Part shown: positions 44,955-57,532 of the stretch, piece by piece
How the letters are laid out: the number at the start of each line of letters is the position of its first letter
Numbering within the stretch: position 1 is the stretch's first letter
Origin: Avena insularis
Taxonomy: Eukaryota > Streptophyta > Magnoliopsida > Poales > Poaceae
Length of the DNA stretch: 64,000 nt
Direction: 5' to 3'
Assembly: GCA_023614405.1 (NCBI GenBank)
Contig: CM042684.1
Location: forward strand, 471,767,650 to 471,831,649
Made by a program: the position numbers and the translations under genes
Notes under the pieces: model-generated
Told to the model about the DNA's origin: nothing
What the model saw: the letters and a program-made list of their open reading frames with translations, nothing else
Database searches by the model: none

Positions 44955-46454
44955 TGATACGTCCATTTTGCATCACTATTCTATGTCGTAATTTACTGTT
45001 ATTCATTGATATATTTTATATTGAGAGGTGATACTTATGTTACTTCATCTGTTTTTACATGGTTGATGACTTTTAGAGCATGGACCGCTGCAGTCAGGAT
45101 TCTGATGGAAAAGGTGCTGTTTGGAGGCAAAATTCACGAAGATCAGAAAATCCGGGAAAATATACGGAAAATCCTATTTTTCTAGAAGACGAAGGAAGCC
45201 AGAAGGGGGGCTAGAGATGGGCCACAGGGGGCCCACACCACCCCCTGGCGCGGGCCAGCCTAGGTCATGCCACTGTGTGGTGTGGCCACCTGTCCACCCT
45301 AGCACTCCTCCTGCATATATTATCCTCCCGAAACCCTAAGACTGGGAACGACCACAAAGATTCCGCCTCTGGGCGGAAAACACCGAGAGAGAAGATCTCT
45401 CCAAGCATGATTTCTGCCGGGAGAATTCCTTTCCGGAGAGGGGAGATCGTCGCCATCAACACCACCATCAAGCTGGACTTCATCGGGATCATCACCATCA
45501 TCATTACCACCATCATCACCATCAGCACCCTCATCACCATCTCCATATTGATGTAACAATTGCGTTGAATCTTGCATAGTTCATAGGGGAAACTTTCCCG
45601 GTGTTGATTACTCTTTTTTTAGTTGATGCTATTGAGTGAACCATTGAATTATTGTTTATGTTCAGATTGTTATACATCATCATTCCATCTCTGATCATGA
45701 TCAATATGATGTCTTGTGAGTAGTTCGTTTTGTTCTTGAGGACATGGGAGAAGTCATGTTGTTAGTAGTGGAGTTGTGTTGAGAAAGATTCAATAGTTTG
45801 ATATTTAAGTTGTGGTGTACTTCTTCTAGTGGTGTCATGTGAACGTCGACTACATGACACTTCACCTATATGGGCCTAGGGGAATGCATTGTGTATTTGG
45901 CTACTAATCGTAGGGTTTGCCGGAGTGACAGAAACCTGAACCCCCGTTAGGAAACCATTGCACAAGGGATGTAAGGGTCTTAGAGTTTAAAGCTGTGGTT
46001 AGGTTTCTACCTTAATTACTTTCTTATACTTACGGATGTTTGTAAGGGGTATAATCACAAGTATGTATTAGTCCTAGGAAGGTCGGTACATTAGCACATG
46101 TTTACCCACACAACACTTAGCAAGTTAAAGAAGATTAATCAACTATATGAAGCGAAAGCACTTGACAGTCTTCCCATGTGTCCTCGAGAACGTTTGGTCA
46201 TCTTAAGTAATACAACCGGCTTGTCCTTTGCTGCATAAAGGATTGGGCCACTTACTGCATTTATTCCTATTGTCTTTTATTTACTCGTACTTTGTTTATT
46301 TGCTTTATCGAAAACCCCTAAAAATCCGTTTGCTAAGTATTTGCAGAGAATTCCTGATCCATACCACTAGCCAGCACCTTCTGCTCCTTGTTGGGTTCGA
46401 CACTCTTACTTATCGAAAATACTGCGATACACCCCCTATACTTGTGGGTCATCA
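44955..46454 (+). repeat. 5' LTR of the gypsy element (1500 bp)
   Basis: Starts TGATACGTCCATTTTGC and ends GTGGGTCATCA. It contains a (CAT/CAC)n run at 45487-45545. Compared with the 3' LTR it shows scattered substitutions and short indels (for instance near 45200 and 45610), so the insertion is not very recent. Confidence 0.93.
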
Positions 46455-46465
46455 AGACTATTTTC

Positions 46466-46483
46466 TAGCGCCATTGCCGGGGA
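46466..46483 (+). other. Primer binding site (tRNA-Asp type)
   Basis: TAGCGCCATTGCCGGGGA begins 12 bp after the 5' LTR. It differs at two positions from TGGCGCCGTTGCCGGGGA, the complement of the 3' end of plant tRNA-Asp including CCA. Confidence 0.8.
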
Positions 46484-46568
46484 GTGAAGCGCTATTGGAG
46501 AGTGGAACTGGTAAAGGAAACTTCTACTGTGAGTATTGTTTACTTCTGCTAGTTGCTTTATTTTCGTT

Positions 46569-47549
46569 ATGGATAATTCACTGAGTTTCTTATTTGGTAA
46601 TGCTACTACCACTGCTAAGGTAGTAGATAAACCACCACCTGCTGAGAATGTTGTTTTTAAAATACCTATAAGAATTATTGATCGTGTTATGGATAACTAC
46701 TATGTTGGGGATGGAACTGTCCATCCCGGTGATCATTTGCTCTTTATACACGAATTATGCGGGTTGTTCAAGTGTGCAGGTATTACTACAGATCAAGTTA
46801 TTCTCATTACCGCTGAAAGGAAGAGCTGGGGAATGGTATAAGCTGCTAAAGAATGGTCAAGCTCTGGAATGGGAGGAAATAGTGCCTCTCTTTTATTCAA
46901 AGTTTTATCCTCCTAGTGAGATTCATAAAGATCGGAATCAAATATACAAATTTTGGCCTCTTGATGGAGAGAGTACAACTCAAGCTTGGGGGAGATTGAA
47001 GTTACTAATGCTCAAATGTCCCATTCATGAGCTCCCCAACAATATTATTATCAATAACTTTTATGCAAGGCTCCCTCTACATGATAAGGATTTATTGGAT
47101 GCTTCTTGTGCTGGATCATTCACTCGCATGGAAGAAGAAGCTAAATGGGATCTTCTGGACCGTATTCAAGACAATGCTGAAATTATGATTATGAATGCAT
47201 TGAATCTTTTATGGGAACTGATGACTTTCAAAATATTAAAAATGCTTATGGTCTAGACTCTCAAGCTATTGCTTCTTATTTTAAGGCTTTTGCTTCCTAT
47301 ATTGAAGTGCCTAAAAAGAAGTGGAATAAGTATCATAAACCTTATAAAGATATTGCTAAGAGTGTTCCTGCAAGAAATACTGAAGTTTATACTGCTAATC
47401 ATGTCTTACCTAAACCTTATATTGAGAAAATGCCTTTCCCAGTTAAGATAAAGGAACATTCTATGATAGCTAGTATGGTTAATGAAAGTACGAATGAAGC
47501 TGTTGAACCTGATAAACAAATGGCTGTTGAACCTATAATAGCAATGTGA
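46569..47549 (+). pseudogene. gag-like polyprotein remnant
   Basis: The frame opens MDNSLSFLFGNATT at 46569 and reads DGTVHPGDHLLFIHELCGLF. It shifts near 46800 into FSLPLKGRAGEWYKLL, FYSKFYPPSEIHKDRNQI, ESTTQAWGRLKLLMLKCP and NNFYARLPLHDKDLLDASC, the conserved core of plant gypsy Gag (retrotrans_gag). Another shift near 47240 leads to YFKAFASYIEVPKKKWNKY. Gag would form the particle that packages the RNA; two frameshifts prevent that here. Confidence 0.8.
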
Positions 47550-50500
47550 AAGACTTTGTTACTAAATATGAAAAAGAGGGACACACTATCTTTGTAAGGA
47601 TACCTCTAATATTATTTCACAAAGTAGTGTTATGAGAGCTAGTATTCCTGTGTTTTCTGTTAGAATAAGTGATCATTGCTATGATGGTTCTTGTGATAGT
47701 TATATTGTTAAGTTTATGCATGATACTGAAAGTTATTATGAGAGAGGGAAGAGTGTTCTTATGTATCTCACTAATATCAAGTTTCCTCGTTTTATGCTGA
47801 AAGTTTTTATGTTGCACTTCTTTTGCCTTCCTATGCTTGTAGCCTCTGGTTTCAACAACTTGTTTTTTTACAAAATCCCCTTGCATATGAAGTGGGTCAG
47901 ACTTAAATGTGTGTATTTTTGCTTCTTAATGCTCTCTTTCACTTCAATTCATATTCCTATGTGAGCATCTCCAAAATTATCATGCCCATCTTAATGGCTA
48001 TAAAGAAAGAGCTTTTTGGGAGACAACCTAGTTTATTTTTGCTTTAAGTTTGTTTGTGTGTTTTGAGTCTTGGAAGTTTTTACTTCGGTAATAACCTCTC
48101 CTTATCCGTTTTGTTTGGTTTTTGTGTCAATATCAACCTCTAATGAGAGAGAAGTAATATTTGAGGAAGTTGCTGTCCCGAAACAGATTTTTGTGCTGCA
48201 CCGTAAAAATTCGAGAGAGATCTCTGTATGTCGGTTTGAGCTGTAATTTTTTGTGCTTCTGCTCCAGGTTGTTATTTAACTTTTGTTAGTTTTGCACTTT
48301 TTGATTTGACCAACAGAAGATTTTCGAAAAATTTGATCTTTACCTGCTGGTCTGTTTTGACAGATTTTGCCACTCTTGCATTTGCTTCTTTATTCGATCT
48401 CCTTCTTGAATTTTTTTGGGTTTTCGGAAGGAATTGCTACAGTAGCTTATGTTTTATTGGTTTTCAGTTGAAGTTGGACTCAAAAGGTTTTATCACTTCA
48501 TTTATACTAATGCTGCTAATGAGAACTGTGTGGAGTTTTGTGTGAAAGAAATTTCCAGGAAGTGGAGATAATGGTGTAATGAGGAAGTGAAAGGTTTTAT
48601 GACTCAAGTATTAAGTGTATGAAGATGAAGATATTGATGTTATTCAAGTTATAACTCCGGAAAAATTTATCAAGGACTAAATTCAGAGACCTGCAGAGTC
48701 CGTTTTCAAATAGGTAATAGTTCTGGTAAGAAAAGTTCCGCGAAAATACTATCCAACTATATTTTTGCAGTTTTTAGTCAATAAGGAGAGCTACGAAGTG
48801 AAAAAGGGACGGAAACGGAGCCAGGGTGGCTCACACCACCCTATGGCATGGGCCCTCCCTTGGCCGCGCCACCAGGTGGTGAGTCCACCCCGGACTTCGC
48901 CTCCGACTCGTTTTCGCCCAGTACCTTCCTTTTGTTATGAAACTTCGTAATATATAACCCCCCGGATCTCCCGAGGTTCGTATATCGTGTTTTCGTCATG
49001 TTTTTGTTTCGATCTATTTCTGCCAGGAACTATTCTTGAAAGCTTATAAGCACAATGGTGTCCGCCAAGGATAAAGGGAAGGAGCCTATGGAGGAAGACC
49101 TCCAAGACCCCGGGAAGGAGAAGAAGATCAAGAGTGAAGGTGAAGAGGAGCAAGGCCAACATCTGCACACCGGCACTACCATTGCAAGCATTGGAGTGGT
49201 GACAAAACCTGCCAGGGTTAGAAGGACTACACGAATGCAGACTGGGGGGAAAGCTCCTCGTCACTGCTTGGCTCCACGGTCACTTCCTCCATGCACCAAG
49301 AATCCTTTCCATACCCTTATCCATGAGCATCAATACCAGAATATGCCCAAGGGGAAATTACCCTCCAATTAGGATTTGCCTCGTTCTAGCCATGCAGGAA
49401 AAGAAGACTTCAAGGAGGAAGAGTGGGTAAAGAATAGCAAGAGCTGGAATTCTCAACCCGACATGATCATGAAGCCGCATTGAGCAAAACTCACAGCTGA
49501 TTCGTAATCTCACCTTCGAGACCGGGGACTTGGGGAAACTGATCAAAGAACTCATCGAGAGGATACCACCACCACCAAAGGAGTAATTCGTCATCAGGTT
49601 TGGCATTCCCTTGGCTTGTTCCAAGCTTGGGGGAGTGTCGCGGTATCACATCACTATCTTCTATCTTTTTACCTTATTAGTAGAGTCATATCATGAATAG
49701 AGAAGTTATTATGTAGGATGGTTTGCATTATGGAAGTGTCCCCTCTCTCGTTAGATATGTATCCCTTGGTGTGAGTTGCCGTTATGGAATATTAATGAGA
49801 AGTTCTATCATTCACTCTTTTTCATAGCTTATATTAGTTTTCAATTCGTGGTTATATGATTGATCTTGTTGTTAGTATTGGTATCACTTTGGGATCATTG
49901 AGTTAATTTAGTTGGTTTTGGCAAACCTGGCTCGGTTGGTAGCAACACTATTTTTGAGAGTTGAATGAAAAGATAAAGTAATCAGAAGAAAAATAATTTC
50001 ATCATCTTTCTTTCTTGATTTGCTCATAAGTCTAGTATTCTCTAGTTAAGATCTTTTGTGCTTCCAAGGAAGATTGCATGTTTGTCCTTATCACTTGTAT
50101 GTTCGTTTGTTTCCCTCAACTCTTGTACTTGCTACCCAACCTTGCTAGACAAAAACCTATACTGAGAGGGAATTCTTCTCGTGCATCCACCTCCTTTAAA
50201 TCAAAACCTTTGCCATTATTCTATTTCAAGTAAATTCTTGTTTTATCTATCTCCCAAATTAAACTTGTTATGTGAAAATTAGTGATTAAAGCTCTCACAA
50301 ACTTGATGGCACACTTTACTTTCTTGCACTTAATAAACTTGAACCATTGTGCTCACCTATGTTGCGTATATGCTTGCGCTTTGTAAGTTGTGAATTAGCA
50401 GAACCATGCTATCATGGGGAACACTTTCAACATTGCACTGGTACTTTGTACCTAGTTGATATCATGTTCTTTTGTCTATGGATGTCGTCGGTGTGAAATG

Positions 50501-51540
50501 AAAGGGGAGCTTGTAAGTCCATGGTGTTATGCATGTGTGTTAGAGAGACGCCTGGGCCGCTGGTCTAATCCATGCTGACATGGTGGAAACCTGCAGCGTA
50601 ACCATAATGAGCATCTATGAAGCATTCTTCTTATAAAAAAAAGAGTCCGATGTTGAGAAAAAAGAGAAAAAGAAAAAAAGAGATTATGAAAAGAGGAAAG
50701 AGAAAAAAAAGCACCATATTCCCACGTTAAATAAGAAGATTGATGAGATGCTTGTTGTCTACTTGCCTTGTCATTTTGATATGGAGATTCTTCCATATCA
50801 TCGGGCAAGGGGTACCCCATTGGCAGTTCTCTATGATACAGATATGCTTACAATGACAAGAACTTACCGGTGACTAAACCTGAGTAGCATGAGGAGCGGC
50901 CCTCATATTCAAGGGACATGAGATTCTCAATTTACAACTTGTCAATGCATATCCTCATATTTGATCACTTTAACCTTAATCACCTAAAGATGCCTATGAT
51001 AGGGGCAATGAGAGCTGAAAGCTAATAAGTATCATAATTTTTGGGAGCTCTTTATGAAACTTGCAATCCCTGCTTCCCTCTGCGAAGGGCCTTTCTTTTA
51101 CTTTTTAGTTGAGTCAAGAACCTACTCCCTTCTATCTCAAAGACGATTTTGAGTTGTTGTGTTTCATTCATTCATATGATGATTTATTCAATCATGTTTC
51201 TTATGTTCCTTGTTTTGCACATTGCTCTTATCTTGATGTTTACTACTTTGAAAGCTTTCATTGAAAACCAGTTATTTGTGAACTCCAGCAAATTATCAAC
51301 TATTCTTCGACCAAGAGCTAAGTTTGCCATTACCAATTATGATTTACTTCATGTATCTCTATTGTGTTTCCTTTACCCATTGCAAGTTAAGTTATATAAT
51401 AGTGAGTTGTCTTCTATTATGATCTATGTATTTGATGAATGTGATGCTTCTTGTCTATATTCTTTTATCGACTCTTCACTCCATAAACCCGAGGTCATGT
51501 TTATTGAGCCTAGTTTCGCTTGGGGACAAGCGAAGTCTAA
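47550..51540 (+). other. Non-coding interior of the gypsy element
   Basis: No pol motif is visible. The frame at 49055-49372 (MVSAKDKGKEPMEEDL, a Lys/Glu-rich start) is a plausible small protein or tether but unrecognised. A second polypurine-like AAGCTTGGGGGAGTGTCGCG lies at 49624-49643, nearly 2 kb before the real one, as in Athila-type elements with a long non-pol 3' region. A poly-A/G-rich stretch at 50630-50710 is low complexity. Confidence 0.55.
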
Positions 51541-51554
51541 GCTTGGGGGGGAGT
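51538..51554 (+). other. Polypurine tract of the gypsy element
   Basis: AAGCTTGGGGGGGAGT directly precedes the 3' LTR start TGATACG at 51555. It is the expected plus-strand primer position. Confidence 0.85.
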
Positions 51555-53081
51555 TGATACGTCCATTTTGCATCACTATTCTATGTCATAATTCACTGTT
51601 ATTCATTGACATATTTCATGTTGAGAGGTGATACTTATATTATTTCATCTGTTTTTGCTTGGTTGATGACTTTTGGAGCATGGACCACTACAGTCAGGAT
51701 TCTGATGGAAAAGGTGTTGTTTGGAGGCAAAATTCGCGAAGATCAGAATATCCGGGAAAATATACGGAAAATCCTATTTTTCTAGAAGAAGAAGGACGCC
51801 AGAAGGGGGCCTGGAGATGGGCCACAGGGGGCCCACACCACCCCCTGGCGCAGGCCAGCCTAGGCTGCGCCACCAGGTGGTGTGGCCGCCCTAGTCCACC
51901 CCTGGCACTCCCCTCTAGCATATATTATCCTCCCGAAACCCTAAGACTCGGGGAGCGACCACAAAAAGATTCCACCGCCTCTGCGGGGCGGAAAACACCG
52001 AGAGAGAAAGAACTCTCCGGCAGACATATTTCTGCTGGGGGAATTCCTTCCTGGAGAGGGGAGATCGTCGCCATCAACACCACCATCAAGCTGGACTTCA
52101 CCGGGATTATCACCATCATCATCACCACCATCATCACCACCATCATCACCATCATCACCCTCATCACCATCTCCATATTGCTATAACAATTGCGTTGAAT
52201 CTTGCATAGTTCATAGGGGAAACTTTCCTGGTGTTGATTACTCTTTGTAGTTGATGCTATTGAGTGAACCATTGAATTATTGTTTATCTTCAGATTGTTA
52301 TACATCATTATTCCATCTCTGATCATGATCCATATGATGTCTTGTGAGTAGTTTGTTTTGTTCTTGAGGACATGGGAGAAGTCATGTTGTTAGTAGTGGA
52401 GTTGTGTTGAGAAAGATTCAGTAGTTTGATATTTAAGTTGTGGTGTACTTCTTCTAGTGGTGTCATGTGAACGTCGACTACATGACACTTCACCTATATG
52501 GGCCTAGGGGAATGCATTGTGTATTTGGCTACTAATCGTAGGGGTCGGAGAGTGATGTAAACCTGAACCCCCGTTAGGAAACCATTGCATAAGGGACGTA
52601 AGGGTCTTAGAGTTTAAAGCTATGGTTAGGTTTCTACCTTAATTACTTTCTTGTACTTACGGATGTTTGCAAGGGGTATAATCACAAGTATGTATTAGTC
52701 CTAGGAAGGTCGGTACATTAGCACAAGTTCACCGACACAACACTTAGCAAGCTAAAGAAGATTAATCAACTATATGAAGCGAAAGAACTTGACAGTCTTC
52801 CCATGTGTCCTCGAGAACGTTTGGTCATCTTAAGTAATACAACCGGCTTGTCCTTTGCTGCATAAAGGATTGGGCCACTTACTGCATTTATTCCTACTAT
52901 CTTTTATTTACTCGTACTTTGTTTATTTGCTTTATCGAAAACCCCTAAAAATCCGTTTGCTAAGTATTTGCAGAGAATTCCTGATCCATACCACTAGCCA
53001 GCACCTTCTGCTCCTCGTTGGGTTCGACACTCTTACTTCTCGAAAATACTGCGATACACCCCCTATACTTGTGGGTCATCA
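51555..53081 (+). repeat. 3' LTR of the gypsy element (1527 bp)
   Basis: Same ends as the 5' LTR. The (CAT)n block at 52078-52170 is longer than in the 5' copy, which accounts for part of the length difference. AGGAG follows at 53082-53086. Confidence 0.93.
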
Positions 53082-53339
53082 AGGAGGCATGCGCAGAGAT
53101 CGAGCAGCCTGTCGGCATCGGGTTTGTCTCTCTACTTTGCGGAGCCTCCTACTGATCAAAGTGAGAGATGGGATTTGGGGGAGAAATGACAACACAGTTA
53201 TATGGTAGGGGACTTTAGCCCTAGGTCATGCCACGACCCGGGACTAAAGAGATTTGGCAGCAGCTCAGAGGTTGCGTGCCAACCGTCCACCATTAGTCCC
53301 GGGTCTTGGCATGACCCGGGCCTAAAGGACCTTTCAAAA

Positions 53340-54580
53340 AAATTATTTAAACTTTGAAATATAAATTCTGGTTCCCGCCTTATTGTATGTTAAAATATAT
53401 ATAGCATATCAAAATATATGTAATCCAAATATATATAGCATTTATCAAAATATATGTAATACAAATATTTTGATACAAATATATCAAAATGTTTATAACA
53501 GAAATATCTACCTGATAAAAATATAATTTATTTCTTATAGAAAATCAATTATTTAATATGGTAAATCATTTTTATGATGTGTAATAATGTATTAAACATT
53601 TTATGTAATGTATTGTTCCGAGCATTCTGAATAGTTCCCATGACAATTATTAATATTAAAAAATAAGCACTTTAGCAAACTCACAAGAATACAACAACAT
53701 ATTCATAGTTCGGGAGGGTTCTAGTAGAGACATTTATTAGTTATAATCATGTCTAGCCCTATATTACATAGCTTTAGGGTCGTCTTTGTCATCGTCATTG
53801 TCGTCATCGCTAAGCGCACACAACTGGATCCTTAGCCCTTCCCTGGCTTGTGTACGGGGGAACCGGGGACCATGAACCATGGCATATTCCAGGGGCACCT
53901 TACACTCTGGCCTCAGATTCACGACACGCAGGGGAGGGGATCCCGGATAACGACACCGCTACGCTCGCGGTCTTCACCATCGCCACCCTTCTTGTTGCTC
54001 TGTGGCTGGTGAAATTACGGGTACCGTAGGCGAGGATGATCTCCCTCGGCGATGTAGCACATCACACCTACGATAGTCCTCTTCGCCCACCACAGGCAGC
54101 GACTGGCTTCTTTGTGGTTCACCGGGGGTGGGCTGTCACCCTCGTACCTATCGAGTTCCTTTTCCCGTCGGTTAGCGAAGAAGGCATTCCAGGTGGTGTA
54201 ATGCTCGGGATCCCAATGGGATCCATCCGCTGCTCCGGCCTAAGCTCGAGGTAGAAGTGGTTCGTGATGACCACCTGGCGGCGGAACCTTGAGGCACAAG
54301 AGAGACAGGAACCCCTCTAGCGCTCAACATCTAGTGGGCGGGCAGCTTGTAGCCCGACGGGCATGGGTAGCTGGAGGCGCACAGCGCCTCGGTCTCCTCG
54401 AGGGTTAGAAAGGCTTAGTATGTGGTGTCCATTTCTGTGTGAGAGAAATGTGTGGACATGTAGATGGCCATGGTGGTCGGCCTATATATAGAGGGAAAGG
54501 GCAGGAAAATATGGCGGGAAGCGGAGGGAAATGATGGGAAAGCATGGCGTGTGGCTTGACGGCTCTGAGATTGGCGGGAA
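53340..54580 (-). other. CACTA interior, AT-rich then GC-rich
   Basis: 53340-53700 is AT-rich with repeated AAATATATATAGCAT and TCAAAATATATGTAAT words. 53740-54470 is GC-richer; on the minus strand it starts MSTHFSHTEMDTTY near 54466 and continues in broken frames (FLTLEETEALCASSYPCPSGY). It looks like an eroded cereal CACTA-associated ORF of unknown role, with too many stops to call a gene. Confidence 0.45.
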
Positions 54581-54739
54581 ATATCTTTAGTCCCGGTTGG
54601 AGGCACCAACCGGGACTTAAGGGGTTGCGGCAGGGTGGGCCCAGCGCGAACCATGTTTAGTCCCGGTTGGTGACTCCAACAGGGACTAAATATGAACCTT
54701 TAGTCCCGATTGGAGACTCCAACTGGGACTAAACATGGG

Positions 54740-54930
54740 TGCCGACAGTATTTCGGTGGGTGGCAACACTATGCCAGTGAGTGGCAACACTATTTCGGTG
54801 GGTGGCGGCACTATGCCAGTGAGTGTCGACACTATATCGTGAGTGGCGACACTATGCTAGTGAGTGGCGACACTATTTTTGTGGGTGGCAGCACTATAAT
54901 AGGGCTAAGTGTCGACATTATGTCATGAGT
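54740..54930 (+). repeat. Minisatellite of GTGGCRACACTAT words
   Basis: Units of about 22 bp such as GGTGGGTGGCAACACTATG and CCAGTGAGTGGCAACACTA alternate through the block with decay toward the right. The open frame through it (repeating FGGWQHYASE) is a consequence of the repeat, not a gene. Confidence 0.75.
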
Positions 54931-55188
54931 GTCAACACTATGTTGTGTTGCTTAATCTATAAATGGGCATCCTTGTGAAGTTATCAACTGCAAGCTAGAT
55001 GGTGTGTGAGAGCATGGAAACCACTACGGCGGAGATTCTCGAAGATGTCTTAGGGTCCCATCCTCAGACATCTTTGAGGAGCTCGCCATAGAGACACTTC
55101 CTAATATGTGATTTTTTAGCTCCACGGTGTATTGCTCTAGCTAGAGAAGTTATAAACTGCAAGATGGTGTGCGAGAGCAGGGACACCA
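54931..55188. repeat. Diverged direct repeat of about 169-bp spacing
   Basis: AACTGCAAGCTAGATGGTGTG near 54985 recurs as AACTGCAAGATGGTGTGCG near 55155, each followed by GAGAGCA. Between them AAGATGTCT and AGACATCTT form a short inverted repeat. Function unknown. Confidence 0.5.
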
Positions 55189-55821
55189 TGATACATTGCA
55201 AATGTATCTATAATTTTTGATGTTCCATGCTTGGTTTTATCTACTTTCTTGTGTTTTGTCCACACTTTGGAGTACTTTTCATATGATTTCTTGGACTAAC
55301 CTATTAACAAGAGCCACAGTGTCAGCTGCCTGTTTTCTGCTGTTTTTGGTTCCAGGAAAGTCAGGAAATGAATATTCTCGGAATTGGACAGGACAAAAGC
55401 CAAAGTCACTATTTTACCAAGGGACACATAGAGCCAGAATACGAGACGGAGAGGGGCTGGGGCCCGGCCACACCACCTGGCCACGCAGCCAGGCCTGGCC
55501 CACGCCAGTGATCTCGCCCCTGTGCACCTCGCCTCCTTCCGCCTATATATTGCCTCTAATACGAAAACCCTAAGTACCCGATCAAAATTCCACGAAAGAG
55601 TTTGTAGCCGCCGTCATCTCCATCCTAGATCGGGAGGGCTCTGAAGCTCTTCCCGGCACCGTGCCGGAGAGGGGAATTCACCCTGGAGGCCTTCTTCAAC
55701 ATCATGCAAGCCTCCGGTGTGATGCGTGAGTAGTTCATCTCTAGACTACGGGTCCATGTAGTAGCTAGATGTCTGGTTCTCCTCCTTTGTGCTATCATGT
55801 TTAGATCTTGTGAGCTCTGTT
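55189..55821 (+). mobile_element. Truncated gypsy-type LTR, target of the copia insertion
   Basis: It starts TGATACATTGCAAATGTATC, an LTR beginning very common in Triticeae gypsy elements, and runs through CACCTCGCCTCC and the CCCTAAGTACC leader-like region to TTTAGATCTTGTGAGCTCTG. It is cut at 55821 by the copia element; the rest would lie beyond 64000. This family is distinct from the TGATACGTCCATTTTG family at 44955. Confidence 0.7.
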
Positions 55822-57532
55822 TGAAGGGAATATGCCCGAGAGGCAAGAATAAAGTGGTTATTATCTTATTCCATGTTTATGATAAATTTTTGTTTTGCAT
55901 GCTATGATTGTATTGATCGGAAACGTCAGTACATGTGTGTTTAATAAACAAAAAGGGTTCCCAGTTATGCCTCTCTTATAGACTAGCTTGTTGATTAACA
56001 AGATGATCAAGGTTTCCTGATCATGGACATTGGATGTTGTTAATAACAAGGTCACAACATTTGTGAAATGATGTGATGAACATTCATCCGAAGTATAGCA
56101 TTACGATCAAAGTCATTATGTTTATATTGCTATAACATCATACGAAGTAATCTTTATCCTTAGACCATGAGATCATGTTAATTGCTAACACCGGAAGAGT
56201 ATCTTGATAACATCAAACGTCACACAAAGAATAGGTGACTATAAAGATGGGTTCAATGCTACGAAGGTGTTATGTTGAGGCTCATGGATCAAGAGTGGGA
56301 TTTGTCCATCCCGATGACGGATAGATATACTCTGGGCCCTCTCGGTGATATCACATTGAAATAGCTTGCAAGCAAGTGATGTGATCACTAGAATGTTATA
56401 TCACGGGAACAAGAAAAGAGTGCATGTCGATAACGAGATCAAACTAGGTATTTGGATGCCAATGATCGAATCTCAGACATGTAATATATCGCGAGACAAA
56501 GGGATTTAGTTACGACGTTAAAGGTTCACACGATCACAAGGGTCATTGTTGAATATGTGGGAGTCAGTACGGATCTCCAGGTTCCGCTGCTGATTATTGA
56601 TCGGAGAGGGGTCTCGATCATGTCTGCATTATTCGCGAACCGTAGGGTGACACACTTAAGGGATACCAACATCATTTGGAGCAAATATGTTTCAGATAAA
56701 GATTTAAGAAAGCGCTGGAATTATTTCAATAGACACCGAAACTGTTTCGGGTGAAATTCCTGAAATTGGTTCTGCATGTAATATTGAAATGTTGCAGGGG
56801 GTTTTATGTGAATGTTTGTTAAATTAAAGTAATTAAAAAATTCTGAATAAAAATAATAAAAGAGTTTTATTAAATGAGAGAGCATTAAATTTGGAGAAAT
56901 TTAATGCATTTAAAGTGGAGACTTTAAAAGAGAATGTGAAGGGGCATTTTAATGTGGAGGGGTTACCACCACATGAATGGGGGAGGTGAGGAGTCACCCT
57001 CCCATGGGCGTCGGCCATGGGGGAGGGGTACCCCCCTCCTCCTATAAAAGGCCCCCCTCACTCCCCTTCTTACTCACACCTCCTCGTGAAGGATCTCTCT
57101 CCCCCTCTAGTATTTTTCCCCCATGGTCTCGGATTAGCGAGATACATGTTCCCGTGGCTTTATCTGGAAAGGAGTTGCTGCTTACGCTGCTTTGCTGGAG
57201 CGAGGGACGGAGGTTGTCGGGGTACCGGATGTGTGTGCGATCATGGATGCACCGCTGCTTTGCGGTGCTGGACTTGGTGGTGCTGGACTTGCTGGAGCTG
57301 GATCTGATGGACGTGCTGGAGCCGGACCTGCTGGACTTCATCATGATCTTGAGATCGGCAAGTGTACGACTACATCAACCACGAGCTCCTACTCGTTAAC
57401 AAAACTCGTTGTCTTCGAGGGTAAGTTCTCGATGGATGTATGTCCACCCGTTGCTCTATACCTAGTAGATAGATCTTGGTGTGTAGTTCTCATCGTAGGA
57501 AATTTTTTGTTTTCTATGTTGCGGACCCAACA
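55822..57532 (+). repeat. 5' LTR of the copia element (1711 bp)
   Basis: Delimited by comparison with the 3' copy at 62442 and by the CA before AAGGGTATCGAGTTCG, a degraded form of the TGGTATCAGAGC primer site (initiator tRNA-Met type). CTCCTATAAAAGGCCC near 57040 contains a TATA box, and transcription probably starts shortly after it. Open frames here (for example the Gly/Ala-rich one at 57192-57560) are LTR sequence, not genes. Confidence 0.9.
57030..57056 (+). promoter_or_regulatory. LTR promoter TATA region
   Basis: CCTCCTATAAAAGGCCCC holds a TATAAAA box in a GC-rich setting at the expected U3/R position. It is conserved in the 3' LTR near 63650. Confidence 0.65.

Larger units (their letters stand above)
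44955..53081 (+). mobile_element. Complete non-autonomous gypsy (Athila-type) LTR retrotransposon
   Basis: The 8.1-kb element has LTRs at 44955-46454 and 51555-53081 and an exact 5-bp duplication AGGAG (44950-44954, 53082-53086). The primer site resembles the complement of the tRNA-Asp 3' end, the choice of the Athila clade, and a polypurine tract abuts the 3' LTR. Between them only a frameshifted gag-like region is recognisable; no protease, RT, RNase H or integrase motif was found in the 5.1-kb interior, so mobility would depend on a related autonomous element. It inserted in CACTA DNA. Confidence 0.92.
38334..54730 (-). mobile_element. CACTA (En/Spm-type) element, nested and truncated
   Basis: The terminus CACTAGTGCAAAACGGGG at 38334, preceded by TAG, leads into subterminal repeats ATTAGTCCCGGTT / AACCGGGACTA up to 38510. 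Minus-strand ORF relics inside are of the CACTA Ulp1-type protein. Related subterminal repeats appear at 53210-53330 (ATTAGTCCCGGGTC / GACCCGGGACTAAAG) and 54585-54730 (TTTAGTCCCGGTTGG / CCAACCGGGACT), but no second CACTA tip was found before 55188. The right side may be deleted, or 53.3-54.7 kb may be part of a second CACTA element. The original unit is split by a solo LTR and by a complete gypsy element, both with exact target duplications. No TNP2-type transposase was seen. Confidence 0.7.

Noticed and set aside
45487..45545. His-rich or Ile/Thr-repeat peptide from the CAT/ATC run (also 52078-52170 and 41925-41990)
   Set aside because: A trinucleotide microsatellite inside LTRs; no gene.
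54710..54928. Protein with repeating FGGWQHYASE units
   Set aside because: The frame merely follows a minisatellite; no start context, domain or conservation supports it.
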